NCBI GenBank assembly: GCA_029339195.1 | Contig: JAPTJF010000404.1 | Coordinates: 1-57,954 of the forward strand | Direction: 5' to 3' | Length of the DNA stretch: 57,954 nt | DNA from: Micractinium sp. NFX-FRZ | Taxonomy: Eukaryota > Chlorophyta > Trebouxiophyceae > Chlorellales > Chlorellaceae | Shown: positions 30,553-40,456 of the stretch, in pieces | Position numbering within the stretch: position 1 is the stretch's first letter | Layout: the number at the start of each line of letters is the position of its first letter | Program-made: the position numbers and the translations under genes | The notes under the pieces: generated by a model | Databases searched by the model: none | What the model saw: only the letters and a program-made list of their open reading frames with translations | What the model was told of the DNA's origin: nothing

Positions 30553-33500
30553 ATGGTGGGGGGTTGGGGGCACTTGTTGCGGTGGGGGGTGGTACCCAGG
30601 GGGTGCCTGCCATAACCACACGGCCTGTGTTGGCACAGTTTGCTTGCCCCGCCTCCTGCCTGCCCCTCCTTCTGCCTGCCATTGCCGGCCCTCCCCTGAC
30701 TATCAAGCTCTGCTTGCCTCTGACTCTCCAGCTCTGTTGCGCCTGCTCCTCTGACTCTTTGAGTTCTGCTTGCCTCCCGCTCCCTCCCTCCCTGCCTCTT
30801 GAGTTCTGTTTGCCTGCCGCTCCCTGCCTCCCTCCCCCCCTTCTGCAGCACATTGAGGAGCTGCTGCCCATCATGACCCAGCCCACCATTGGGCAGTACT
30901 GCCAGGGCTACAGCCTCATGTTCCGCAGGTACAGGGGTGGGGACGGCAGGGCAAGGCACGGAGCGGTCTGCTCCTGTGCATGTTTCCAAAGCTGGCGGGG
31001 CAGTACTGCCAGGGGTGCAGCCTCAGTTCTGCAGGTACAGGGAGGGTTTTGTTGTGTGGTCAGCAGTACTGCCAGGGGTACAGCCTCATGTTCTGGGTGG
31101 GTGAGGGGGGAGGAGGGGGCAGGTGTTCAAGTACCGTAGATGAGTGGGTGGGTGGAGAAAGTGAGCAAGGTGGTGTGCTGGACTGCACGCACTTCAGTGG
31201 ATGCTGCTGAAGCGTGCCAGGCACTGCTGCCCGGGGAGCAGCCGCGTTGGTCCGCAGCTGGGTGGGTGGGCAGGGCAGCAGACATCGTGTACAACTCCAC
31301 GCACGTGCCCTGCCCCCACCCCACCTTCCTCCACGCTAAGCCAAAGCATAAACAATACAAACACACACACATGTACTGCCCTCCCCCGCAGCCTGCCCCG
31401 CGCGATGTACCTCTCCCTGGAGGACAAGGGCTCCATCTTCTCCATCCTCAAAAACTGGCCGGAGCGGCGCGTCAAGGCCATCTGCCTCACCGACGGGCAG
31501 CGAGTGGGGAACCTGGGGGACCTGGGGGTGCAGGTGACTCACTTGCCCCTCATATGCCTTGCTGCCAAGCCTGTGGTTTTGCTTGCCTTGTTGTCTTGGT
31601 TGCCTTAGGGAGGTGGGGGGCCTGGGCGTGCAGGCGACTTGCTTGCCTCTCATATGTATCTCTGCCTAGCCTTGCTGCCTTGCCTCGGGGAGAGGAGCGA
31701 CTGGGGGACCTGGGCATGCAGGTGACTTCTGTGTTCACTTGCTGCCTCCTTGCTCTGTGGTACTCTCTCTCCCCTCCCCAACCGCCTGCCACCCCAAGCC
31801 AGCGGCGTGGCCTTCACCCGGCCTGCGCTTTGCACCGCCTTATGCCCCTCCCCTGCCATCAACCTCCGGTTATCCCCTCTCCACACGCATGCCTCCTCCT
31901 GCGCAGGCCATCGGCGTGCCCATCAGCCGGCTGGCGCTCTACACCGCCTGCGGTGGCGTCGTCCCCTCCGCCTGCCTGCCCATCACCATTGATGCGGGCA
32001 CCGACAACGAGAGCCTGCTGCAGGTTTGTGGGGGCTCCTGTTGGGTGGTTCACCCTTGCCTGGCTGCAGCAAGGCTCTGAGCGCACTGGTGGGGGTTGCG
32101 GCTATGGCAATCCAGCGGTCTCTTGCGGTGCGGGTGCCCCGCAAGCGCCACCTGTTGCGTTCTGGATCCCCCCAGGACCTTCCCGGCGTCCCCTTCCTCC
32201 AAACAATCTCACATTCCCCAGCACGCCACCTTCATGGCAAGCACCGTGGGTGTGGAGCGCTGCGCGGTGCCGCACCACTCACTGGCCACCCCCTCCCCCC
32301 CGCCTGCATTGTGTGCAGGACCCGATCTATGTGGGGGGCAAGCACCGGCGCATCAAGGGCGACGCCTACCTGGAGCTGGTGGACGAGTTCCTCACCGCTG
32401 TGCGGCGGCGCTACGGCACCTCAGGTGGCACCGCACCCCCAGGCTGTTGTCACCGTGCAGGGCGTTGCGGGGCAGGTTGTTGCCGTGCAGTGATGAGTGG
32501 ATGCGCGGGCGTGCACAGAGCAAGCAGCAGAGCGGCGTCCTGTTGCTCGCTGATGTGCAAGTGCTCCCGGCAGGCCTCGGCTGCGCCTGCAGTGTTGGTT
32601 GACTGCAGCGGTGACGGATTTGAGGCGCAGGCCACTTCCTCCCGACGGTTCCTTCTCTCTTCTTGACCCGCAGTCATGATTGACTGCGCGGGCATGGACT
32701 ACGAGATGCAGAGCAAGCTGATCAACACATACAGGGGCACCTTCCCCATGTACTCTGACTCGGGTGGGTGGGCAAATTGAGCTGGCCAGTTGCCGCTCGC
32801 ACAGGTTGTGAATCTAAACTTAAGAGTCGGGTGTTGCGGGGCGGGGGCAAGAAGCATGGGTGGGCACAAACCGCCAGAGCCGCGGGTTGCCCTTGGTGTT
32901 TGCATTTGTGAGTGTGGGGGGGAAGCGAAGGGACGGGCGGATGGCTGGACTGGTCGGCTGACGCTCGCGCAGATTACCCTTTTGTTGTGAGTTCTTGAGG
33001 TAAGGCGTGCCATTGGCTGGCATGCTGGCAGTGCTACCGACGCGTGCGGGCCTTGGCTTTGGGCGTGGTCAGACCACCCCCCCATCCTCTGCCCCCCGGC
33101 ATGAGCACCCCTCCCCCCCCCCGCCCCCATGGTCACACCTCCCCTCCCACGTCACCCTGCAGCCTTTGGCATGCCCACCGCCGTGCTGGCCGCCATCTAC
33201 GCCGCCCTGCCCCTCACCCAGCACCCGCTCAAGGACCACAAGTTCATGCTGGTGAGGCGGGCTGGGTTGACTACACTCCAGTGTATAAGTTGGTTTGGGG
33301 GTCCATCCTTCTCAACCGGCCTGCCTCTCAAGGGACCACCGCCTCACGCCTGGCAGAAGCCACTGTGCCCAGTCACTTGTGGGTGGGGGCGGCCCTCCCT
33401 TGTCCCTCCCGCCCTCCCTGTAGGCGGACGACCGCCCCGGCTGGCCCCGGCTGGCTGAGCTTCTTGAGCAGGCGATGCCGCGCCTCCCAACTTGAGCCCT

Positions 33501-36128
33501 TTCCTGAGTCCTCACCTCTCTTTCCTTGTTCCCCCCTTCCCCGCACGTGGCTGAGCTGCTGGAGGGAGGAAAGAAACCTTCCTCTAAGTCATCCCCTCTC
33601 TTTGCGCTTGTTTGTCTGCCCCCGTCCGCGGGTGGGCGAGAGCCCCCGCCTGACGGCGGTGGCTGAGCTGTCTGAGCCGGCAACGAAGCTTTGTCTGAGC
33701 CGTTCCCTCTCTTTCCTTTTTTCCTCCCACCCCCCCGCAGGTGGGGGAGAGCCCGCGCCTCACAGCGATTGCCGAGCTGCTGGAGGAGGCGATGCAGCGG
33801 GAGCACGGGCGGGGGACGGTGCTGGAGGCGCGCAAAAACATTTTCCTGGTGGACGCGCAGGTGGGGCTTGCTGTGTCTGCTGCGCCTGCTGCGCCTGCTG
33901 TGCCTGATATGCTTGCCATGTTGAGGCAGCTGATACACTCGCTGTGCCTGATATGGTAGGTAGTCTGCTGGCCTCACCCGCCATGCTGCCCATGCTGTGT
34001 GCAGGGCCTGGTGGTGCGGGACCGCTTTGATGCCGAGCAGCTGGAGGACCACAAGCTGCCGTATGCCCAGGTGAGTGAGGGGCACCCCATATGCACATAA
34101 GGGGGAACCCACATGGACGCGTTGTGGGCCCTGAAGAGTGCGGCTTGACTGTCGCTGCAAAGGGCGTGCGCGTGTGGGTGCGAACGATGGGGCAGGGATG
34201 GAAGCCAAAGCGCATCTTGGTACCGCCCCAATAATCGGCCCTGGCTGTCGTTTGCCTCGCCATGTACCTGCCCACACACGTGCCTGCCTGTTGTGTCCTC
34301 TCCTCCCGCCCACCAATGCGCCAGCCTGGCGGAGGCGGCGCGCCAGATCCAGCCCACCACTCACTGCCCGCCCCCAACCCTAGAGTGTTTTCAACCTCAC
34401 GTTCTCTTTGTGATCTTCCTTCCCTTCCCGGCCCCGGCAGGAGCGCCCCGAGTGCGCCAGCCTGGCGGAGGCGGTGCGCCAGATCCAGCCCACCGTGCTG
34501 ATCGGCCTCTCAGACGAGGTGCCGCCCCACGCCTTCAGCCAAGAGGTGTGTGAGAGGACGGCTGTTGTAGGATGACGGCTACCCTGCCCGCCGGGACCTG
34601 CGTCACGCCTGCCTGCCTATCATGCTATGCTTTCGCGCAGGAGGGGCAAGGGAAGCCCTGCCCTGCCCTGCCTGGCCTGCCTTGCTTGCGTCGCCTGCCC
34701 ACGCGTCATTTGCCCGCCAGCCCACCTGCCTGCCTACACCCGACGGGCCCACGTCCATTCTCCTACCCCAACTTCCGGCCCTTGCTTCCACCTCCTGCCT
34801 CCTTTGCCCGTCCTCGCGCCTCCCCTGCCCACCCGCTCCTCTCGCCCGCCCTTCAGCCCTCCCCTGCCCTCCCCTGCCCTCCACCCGCCCGGCAGGTCTG
34901 CGAGGCGCTAGCAGCGGGCACCCAGCGGCCCGTGATCCTGCCCCTGTCCCGCCTGGGCCCCGACGGTACCGCCGAGAGGAGCGAGGTGTCTGCTGCCGAT
35001 GCGCTGGCCTGGACCAAGGGGGCCGCCCTGTTTGCTGACAAGCTCACAAGTGGAGAGGTGGCAGTGCCGGGAGGGCCGGCGCGCCTGCTGCGAGCGATCG
35101 ACACCACATATGTCTTCCCTGGTGTGTGGGAGGAGCAGGCAGCTAGTTGACTGATGAGTGGGTTGGTGCGGGAGGAGGGAGTGGGTGGGTGATGAGTAGG
35201 GTGGGCGGCTGCACTATTGACACATCACAGCTTCCCTCAGTGAGTGGGCGAGCTGGAGGCGAGTCGATGGTGGGCAGGCGTGTGGTGGGTGGGTGGGTGG
35301 GTGGGAGGCATGTGGATGGCTGGTGATCAGCAATGTGGACCCCACTTGCTGACCCTTTGCAGGCCTGGCCCTGGGTCTGTTGGTCTCCTGCAGCACCCGC
35401 GTGCGTCATCAGGTCCTGCAGCTGCATACTCGACCAAATGTAGATTTATCACTCTCCTCCCCGAGTGCTCACCCTTTGCAGGCCTGGCTTTGGGCCTCAT
35501 GGTCTCCCGCAGCACCCGCGTGCGGGAGGACATGTTGATTGAGGCAGCAAAGGCGCTGGCTCGCGAGGTGTCAGACGCGGATCGCGTGGCCGGGGCGCTG
35601 ATGCCACCGGTGGCGGCGATGCGCGACGTGGCGGGTGGGTGGGTGGGTGGGCCTGGGAGGGGTAGTGCACACGGGTGGGGCAGCGGGCAGGCTGTCATTT
35701 TACGAAAGGCGCGCACTGTGTGACGAGAAGGAAGGAGGAAGAAGAAAGGCGTGAGGGGCACGTGCATCCCAGGAAGTGGGGGTGCGCCCGCCTGCTGCGC
35801 GGGGCTGACGGTGCCAGCAGGGCGGGGAACCCTCCCGCCTGCCACCTGGCCAGCAATGCATGCATGTGCCGCTTCCCCTGCCAGCTGCATGCCTTTAGGC
35901 GGAACCAGCTGTGCGCTGCTCACCCCCACTGTTGACCCAGCGCGCGCCGTCCATCCTCAGCCCTGCCCTGCTGCCCCATGCTGTGCGTGCTGTGCAGCCC
36001 ACGTGGCGGGCGCGATTGCCAACAAGGCGTACAACAACGGGGTGGCTACTGAGCTCCCCCGCCCCCACGACCTGCTGGACAAAGCGTACGGCTGGATGTA
36101 CAACCCGCGGTACAGGCGGTACAGATGA
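29354..36128 (+). CDS. Malic enzyme homologue with eroded active site (predicted pseudoenzyme)
   Basis: Sixteen exons: 29354-29470, 29674-29745, 30078-30199, 30425-30509, 30849-30928, 31392-31533, 31907-32023, 32319-32424, 32674-32763, 33163-33251, 33741-33860, 34005-34070, 34441-34545, 34896-35121, 35482-35634, 35998-36128. They give 606 residues, normal for NAD(P)-malic enzyme. Fold landmarks are strong: [52 protein letters not shown]. The leader ([15 protein letters not shown]) looks mitochondrial. Against human ME2 numbering the key positions are lost: catalytic Tyr112 (VYTPTVG to MTQPTIG), Lys183 (VGKL to ISRL), metal ligands (FEDF to DCAG; NDD to SDS), GAGEAG (to GESPRL), and malate-binding Asn (SNPT to SRLG; NNVYIFPG to TTYVFPG). 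Exon 1 is the least certain. Confidence 0.88.
30510..30544. repeat. (GT)n microsatellite at a splice donor
   Basis: About 17 GT units start exactly at the donor GT after malic-enzyme exon 4 (exon end 30509). Every GT in the tract is a potential donor, although only the first keeps the exon as modelled. Confidence 0.85.
30996..31096 (+). repeat. Two intronic echoes of malic-enzyme exon 5 end
   Basis: GGGCAGTACTGCCAGGGGTG (30996-31041) and CAGCAGTACTGCCAGGGGTA (31061-31096) copy the exon 5 end GGGCAGTACTGCCAGGGCTA (about 30890-30928). The first copy also carries the exon end and GTACAG donor. The second runs to TACAGCCTCATGTTC and then diverges. Confidence 0.9.
31607..31746 (+). repeat. Two intronic echoes of malic-enzyme exon 6 end
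   Basis: GGGGCCTGGGCGTGCAGGCG (about 31616) and GGGACCTGGGCATGCAGGTG (about 31705) repeat the exon 6 end GGGACCTGGGGGTGCAGGTG at about 31517-31536. The downstream intron sequence (CTTGCC...CTCATATG, then GCTGCC) is repeated as well. Confidence 0.85.
33421..33688 (+). repeat. Two intronic echoes of malic-enzyme exon 11 start
   Basis: At about 33637, GTGGGCGAGAGCCCCCGCCT followed by a GCTGAGCTG segment copies exon 11 (GTGGGGGAGAGCCCGCGCCT, 33741). A more diverged copy at 33421-33475 keeps GGCTGAGCTTCTTGAGCAGG and GCGATGC against the exon's CCGAGCTGCTGGAGGAGG and GCGATGC. The exon encodes the segment that replaces the dinucleotide-binding loop. Confidence 0.8.
34314..34359 (+). repeat. Near-perfect intronic echo of malic-enzyme exon 13
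   Basis: About 41 bp inside exon 13 (from GCGCCAGCCTGGCGGAGGCG to CAGATCCAGCCCACC) recurs upstream in the intron with a single C/T difference. This is the least diverged echo seen, so the duplication is recent or under conversion. Confidence 0.92.
35352..35408 (+). repeat. Intronic echo of malic-enzyme exon 15 start
   Basis: ACCCTTTGCAGGCCTGGCCC and the following CAGCACCCGCGTGCG copy the real boundary (ACCCTTTGCAGGCCTGGCTT, 35471) exactly 119 bp upstream, acceptor included. The copy would encode [14 protein letters not shown] against the real [14 protein letters not shown]. Confidence 0.92.
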
Positions 36129-37476
36129 GCAGCTGCGGCGGTACATGTCGGCGGCACATATTAGCGGCACTACTACTTAGTTTTAAGTGGCGGTACAGGC
36201 GTGCTATAAGGTTGTGTGTAGCCACGGCCCTGAGCGTTGAATGCGCACTGAAGGCAGCCCGCCTGTGGTCTAGTCAATAGCTGTGGCCTGCGTGTGTGGC
36301 CCTCCCCGCCAAATCCTCCGTGTGCACCCTAAGCCTGCCTGCAAGCAAGCAGCCAGGCGGTTGCGCTCGCTGCTCCCGCCTCTCACCCGCCACGCAAGCT
36401 GCACACCCGGGTGGGCCTGCATGCCGTTCCTGCAAAGCGCTAAACCTCCCAAGAGTGCTCTCGTCTCTTTCTTGTCCCTTTCTTGTTTCATATGCGCACT
36501 GCACGCCCGTCTCCCATACTCTACTCGCTACCTCAATTCGCAGTCCCCATCGTCCCCTGACCCCCTATCATTTGATGGTGTCCCCCAGAGCTGCACCCAT
36601 GCTTTGGCGCTGCAGTGCCGCTCCTCACTTCCCAACCAAAAGGGGTGCACGTTCCTGCTTGCTTCCTTCCTCTTAGCCTCGTCTGAAAGCTCCTCCCCCC
36701 CTTGCTGCGCTCCCCTCTGCCCCCTCCTCCGCTTTACCCCGGCTTGCCCACCTTTGTGTGACAGCGCTCTCTGGCCAGGGGCCCGGCAGGAGGCGGGCCA
36801 AGCAAGCAGTGTAATGATACATGCACGATAATGCAGCAGTGTAGTGATGCATGCATGCCAATGCAGCAGTGCGGATGCGAGCTGGGGCAGGGGGGAGGGG
36901 GCCGGAGGAGGGGCGGGGCGCACAATACTGTGTGCAGCAGGGTGGGGTAGGGCTAGGGCACAGGGGGGAGTGGAGTACCGCATTGGGGTACAGCTGAACG
37001 GGAGGGGAGTCGAGTTAGCGAAGCAACACAAGAGGGAAGGTAGGTAGGCAGGTCGCAGATAAAAGGGGCAGGAGATGGTCAGGCGCCCTGTGGGCGTTGG
37101 CGTTGTGGGGTGACCAAAGCCGTGACCAAAGTGTGAAAGGGCGCAGTGCTGGGGGGAGGCAGGGGGTGGAACAAAAGGGCGCCCACGGAGGCTCAACAAC
37201 TGAGGCAAAAGGGAGCGGCATGTGGGCGCCGGCGGGGCAGCGGGGGGCAGGCAAGACAAAGAGCGGGGGGGGCCAGGCACCGTGGGCCAGTGATTAAACG
37301 GAGGTTTGCGTGGTAAGGGCGGCGTCTCTCGGGCAGGGTGGGCAAGGGAGGTGGGGCAAGCACGAGTGCGTGCACAGGTGGCGCCAGCGCGTGCGGGGTG
37401 TGTGGGCAGGCGGACAACACCGGCAAGTGCCGCCGGCCAGCGGGCACCCCCCGCAGCGCGGCCGGCCTGCTCCCTG
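36129..37476. other. Convergent 3' regions of the malic-enzyme-like and CBL genes
   Basis: About 1.35 kb between two converging stop codons, presumably both 3' UTRs. A plus-strand TGTAA at about 36811 is a candidate signal for the malic-enzyme homologue. No further gene is supported. Confidence 0.4.
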
Positions 37477-37712
37477 TTATTGCTCGTGGGGGCTGGTGCG
37501 GCCGCGCGCCTGCCGGGGCTTGTGGGGCGTGGGGTAGCGCTGGCACACCTCAGTGAGCACCGGCAGCGTCATGAAAGAAATGATGTCTGCAGGGAGGGGA
37601 GGTGGAGGGCAGGAAGGTAAGAGTCGAGAGTGGGCGGCAGGTGGTTGGCACTCCCCGCCCTCACACCTGATCAGCCAACCAGCACCGAGCCAGCCAGCCA
37701 GCCAATACCGAC

Positions 37713-37756
<44 letters not shown>

Positions 37757-40228
37757 GCAGGCAGGCAGCAACAACGCCCACCCACCCGGGTTCCTCTGCA
37801 CCAGCGCCATCCACTCCTCCGGGTTGATCACCCCGTCCCTGGTCAGGTCCATCTCAGTGAAGGTCTGGAGAGGGCAGTGTGAAGAAGATTGAGGAAGAGG
37901 GAAGTATAATCAGGTGTGTGCAGCGGGAGTTGCTAGGTAGATTGAATGGTCATTTTTCCCTGGTCAGGCCCATCTCAGTGAAGGTCTGCAGGGCAGTGAG
38001 GGGCAATTGATGAAGGGCAGTTAGATCAGGAGCGTGCAGTGATGGTTGCTGGGTAAGTTGGTCCAATCTCAGCCATTTGTGCCAACGCACACAAACTGCC
38101 CACACCACACCTCACACACTCCACAACATAAAGCCTCCCTCCCTCCCTCCCTGCCTCCCTGCTCCACACCTTGTCCACAATTTCGGCCACCAGTGCTAAT
38201 GCACACACACCACCCACGCCACAAGCCCAGCACAGACTGCAGGGCAAAGCCCCCCCGCTCCCCACCTGGTCCACGATTTCGTCTAGCGCCTGCTCGTCCA
38301 GGTCGACGTCGGGGTTGTCAGCCATGAGGGCCACCAGGAACCGCTTGAGCTCGCTGCGCTCAATCTTGCCGTTGTCGCCGATGTCGTAGATGCGGAAGGC
38401 GACTGCAAACGGGTGTGTAGGGTGTCGGAAGGATGGATATATGGTTACGATGCAATGACGGGCGCTCGTCTTGCTGGTGACAGCAGATGCCGTAGAAGGG
38501 CAAGGCGACTGCAGGTGCCGGGTGTTGGAAGGATGGATGATGTGCATGCCATGAGGGGCGCTCAACCTTGGCACCGCCGCAGATCGTACATGTACGCAAG
38601 GTCGCAGATCGTACATGTACGCAAGGCGAGTGCAAGCGCTACACGTGCGGGTACGTTGGGCGGCTGCAGAGGGCTGGCAAGCAAATGCACAGCACTTATG
38701 CCGCAGCATGCGTCGCTACGTCCAGCGCGCCCCTGCTGCAGGCGGACCAGCCCAGCCGCACTCACACTTGGCCTTCTCCGCCAGCGGCGCCTTGGGGTGG
38801 AAGACGGAGAGGGAGCGCACAAACTCGCCAAACTCGATTACCCGATTCTGCTTGATGTCAAATAGCTCAAAGACCTGCGCAGCCAAGGGGTGGGGAAGCG
38901 AGTGTGATTTGGGAGTGCACAAGAGGGTGGGAGAGAGCAGAGAGGAAGGATGAAGGCAGAGCGGTGTATGGGAGGGGGGGCAGGAGGGAGGGTCCCGAGA
39001 CAGCAGAGAGGAAGGTTGAAGGCAGAGGAGCTTGGAGGCAGCATGCAGTGGTGGCTGCAGCTCACTTCAACCCCCTGATACGCCCATAGGCCCGTCCTGA
39101 CGTCCCCTGCCCACCCCCGACCCTCTGACCCGGCCGCACACACGCTACGCTGTCCCTGCTGTCCTACTCCGACAGCTATGCGCCTCCAACTAACCCCTGC
39201 CTCCCCCTGCGCCTCGACTAACCCCTGCCTAGTGCCATCTCAACTACCCGCTGCCCGCGCCGCGCCGCCTCACCCGCTCTGCACACAGGTCGCCCCACAT
39301 GATACTGTATGCACCCTCTCGCCCGCTCCGCACACAGGTTGTCTCGGTGACTTCAAACCACCGCCACCCCACCCGCTCCGCACACAGGTTGCCCCCTCAC
39401 CCGCTCCGCAAACAGGTTGTCCCGGTTGGCCTTGAACAGCGCCCACATGAACTCATCCTTGTGTATCAAATTGTCCTGGTGCAGCTCGTTGCTGATCTGG
39501 GAGTAGAGCTCACGCAGGGCAACCACCTCGTCGCTCGTGACTACAGCAAAAGCAAGTGAGCACGAGGTGAATGTGTGCATGGTAATGGCAACAGGATGGA
39601 TGGCAAAGGTGAGCAAGAGGCGGCGGCGGCAGTCTGGGGGCGCAGAGCGCGCGTGGGCCAAGTCTAGGTGATGGGGACAGTGTGCCAAGATGGCAGAATG
39701 GCAACGTTGTTGGTGTGGGCGTCAGGAGACAAGCCCGGCACATGTGATGTGGGCAGGAAGAGCAAGAGCGGGTGTGTTGGGGGCAGCAGGGTCCGGTGCA
39801 GTGCGGTTGGGCGGTTGGGAGAGCAAGCGCGTGCGGCGTACGGTGGGGTGCGATGTGGCAGCGTGGGGCGTGCGGTGCCGGCAAGCACCGTGCGGCGGCG
39901 AGCTGGCGAGGCACAACTAGCAGAAGGGAAGAAGCTGGAGAGGGCGGAGGCAGGGCGGAAGTGCCAGCCAGTGCCACCAGCTGGCAGCGGCAGCGGCGGC
40001 GGCGGCGGCGGCTAGGGTTAGGGTCCCATCCCGCAGCTGCCGGTGGTCTGTGGCCGCAGCCCAAACCTTGTAATGCGCAGCAGGAAACCACTCACAGAAG
40101 GTCTCGTGCTCCAAGTTCTCCACCGAGTCTGGGTCGTCGTTCACTTTGCGGGAGAGGCCTCCCGCGGGTTGTAGTTGTGCTGCCGGCGCCTCCACCACCA
40201 CCGCGGGGGTGCTGGCAGCGCAGCCCAT
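37477..40228 (-). CDS. CBL: Calcineurin B-like calcium sensor (CBL)
   Basis: EF-hand calcium sensor; plant CBLs recruit CIPK kinases to membranes to regulate ion transport. Six minus-strand exons: 40228-40096, 39540-39401, 38874-38766, 38402-38266, 37864-37786, 37586-37477, giving 235 residues. It begins MGCAASTP, with Gly2 and Cys3 fitting N-myristoylation and S-acylation. The core follows CBL order: [20 protein letters not shown], then [18 protein letters not shown] with [25 protein letters not shown], and [14 protein letters not shown] (the best canonical loop). The third loop ([12 protein letters not shown]) is plausible; the second lacks several acidic ligands. The C-terminal motif that plant CIPKs phosphorylate (FPSF) is here RYPTPHK. 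Every intron but the last two holds or borders exon-edge echoes. Confidence 0.92.
37677..37768. repeat. (CCAG)n low-complexity tract in the last CBL intron
   Basis: Tetranucleotide CAGC/CCAG units repeat at least fifteen times with minor interruptions, starting about 20 bp beyond the donor of the penultimate exon. Confidence 0.8.
37954..38050 (-). repeat. Intronic echo of CBL exon 5 start
   Basis: CCCTGGTCAGGCCCATCTCA and GTGAAGGTCT repeat the exon 5 start (CCCTGGTCAGGTCCATCTCA, about 37838) about 118 bp away. The adjoining intron is repeated too (CAGTG...GAAG...GTGCAG...GTTGCT...GTAGATTG/GTAAGTTG), so a complete unit of about 120 bp was duplicated. Confidence 0.85.
38060..38210 (-). repeat. 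Two intronic echoes of CBL exon 4 end
   Basis: CTTGTCCACAATTTCGGCCA (about 38168) and a more decayed AATCTCAGCCATTTGTGCCA (about 38066) resemble the exon 4 end CCTGGTCCACGATTTCGTCT (38266). Each is followed by a similar CAACGCACACA/TAATGCACACA tract. Confidence 0.7.
38446..38650 (-). repeat. Two intronic echoes of CBL exon 4 start, with a 25-bp tandem repeat
   Basis: GATGCCGTAGAAGGGCAAGGCGACTGCAGG and GTGTTGGAAGGATGGAT repeat the exon 4 acceptor region (GATGTCGTAGATGCGGAAGG, CGACTGCAAAC, GTGTCGGAAGGATGGAT). A third version at about 38574-38650 contains GCAGATCGTACATGTACGCA twice in tandem. Confidence 0.75.
39270..39391 (-). repeat. Three tandem echoes of CBL exon 2 donor
   Basis: CACCCGCTCTGCACACAGGT (39271), CGCCCGCTCCGCACACAGGT (about 39319) and CACCCGCTCCGCACACAGGT (about 39370) repeat the exon 2 end CACCCGCTCCGCAAACAGGT at about 39399. 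On the minus strand each keeps a GTG-type donor. Confidence 0.85.
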
Positions 40229-40456
40229 GTCGGTGTGAGGAACAGCCCTGTTAAAGCATATGCTTGCTTTTCGGGGAGACCGCGCGTCGCGTTGCGGAAA
40301 GGTCTGCAGAAACTGAAAGTGTGGCTGGAGCTGGAATCGAGCGGGTGTCGAACGTGAGCCAACAGCAGCCATGCTGTGCTGTGCGCAAGCTGCGCGCTGC
40401 TCCCACCGCTCTTCACGGCCGCCATTCTCGCCGTTTCGATTTCTAGGATTGCTCGG
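40229..40456. promoter_or_regulatory. Divergent promoter between CBL (-) and formiminotransferase-like (+)
   Basis: Only 228 bp separate the two start codons, so both 5' UTRs and core promoters must fit here. No clear TATA box is visible. The spacing makes a shared bidirectional promoter likely. Confidence 0.5.

Noticed and set aside
37677..37768. CRISPR-like regular array of CAGC units
   Set aside because: A plain tetranucleotide microsatellite without unique spacers, in a eukaryotic intron.
40012..40024. TAGGGTTAGGG telomere-like motif
   Set aside because: Only two short units inside a CBL intron, next to a GGC-rich run; no array, and not the usual plant/algal TTTAGGG repeat.
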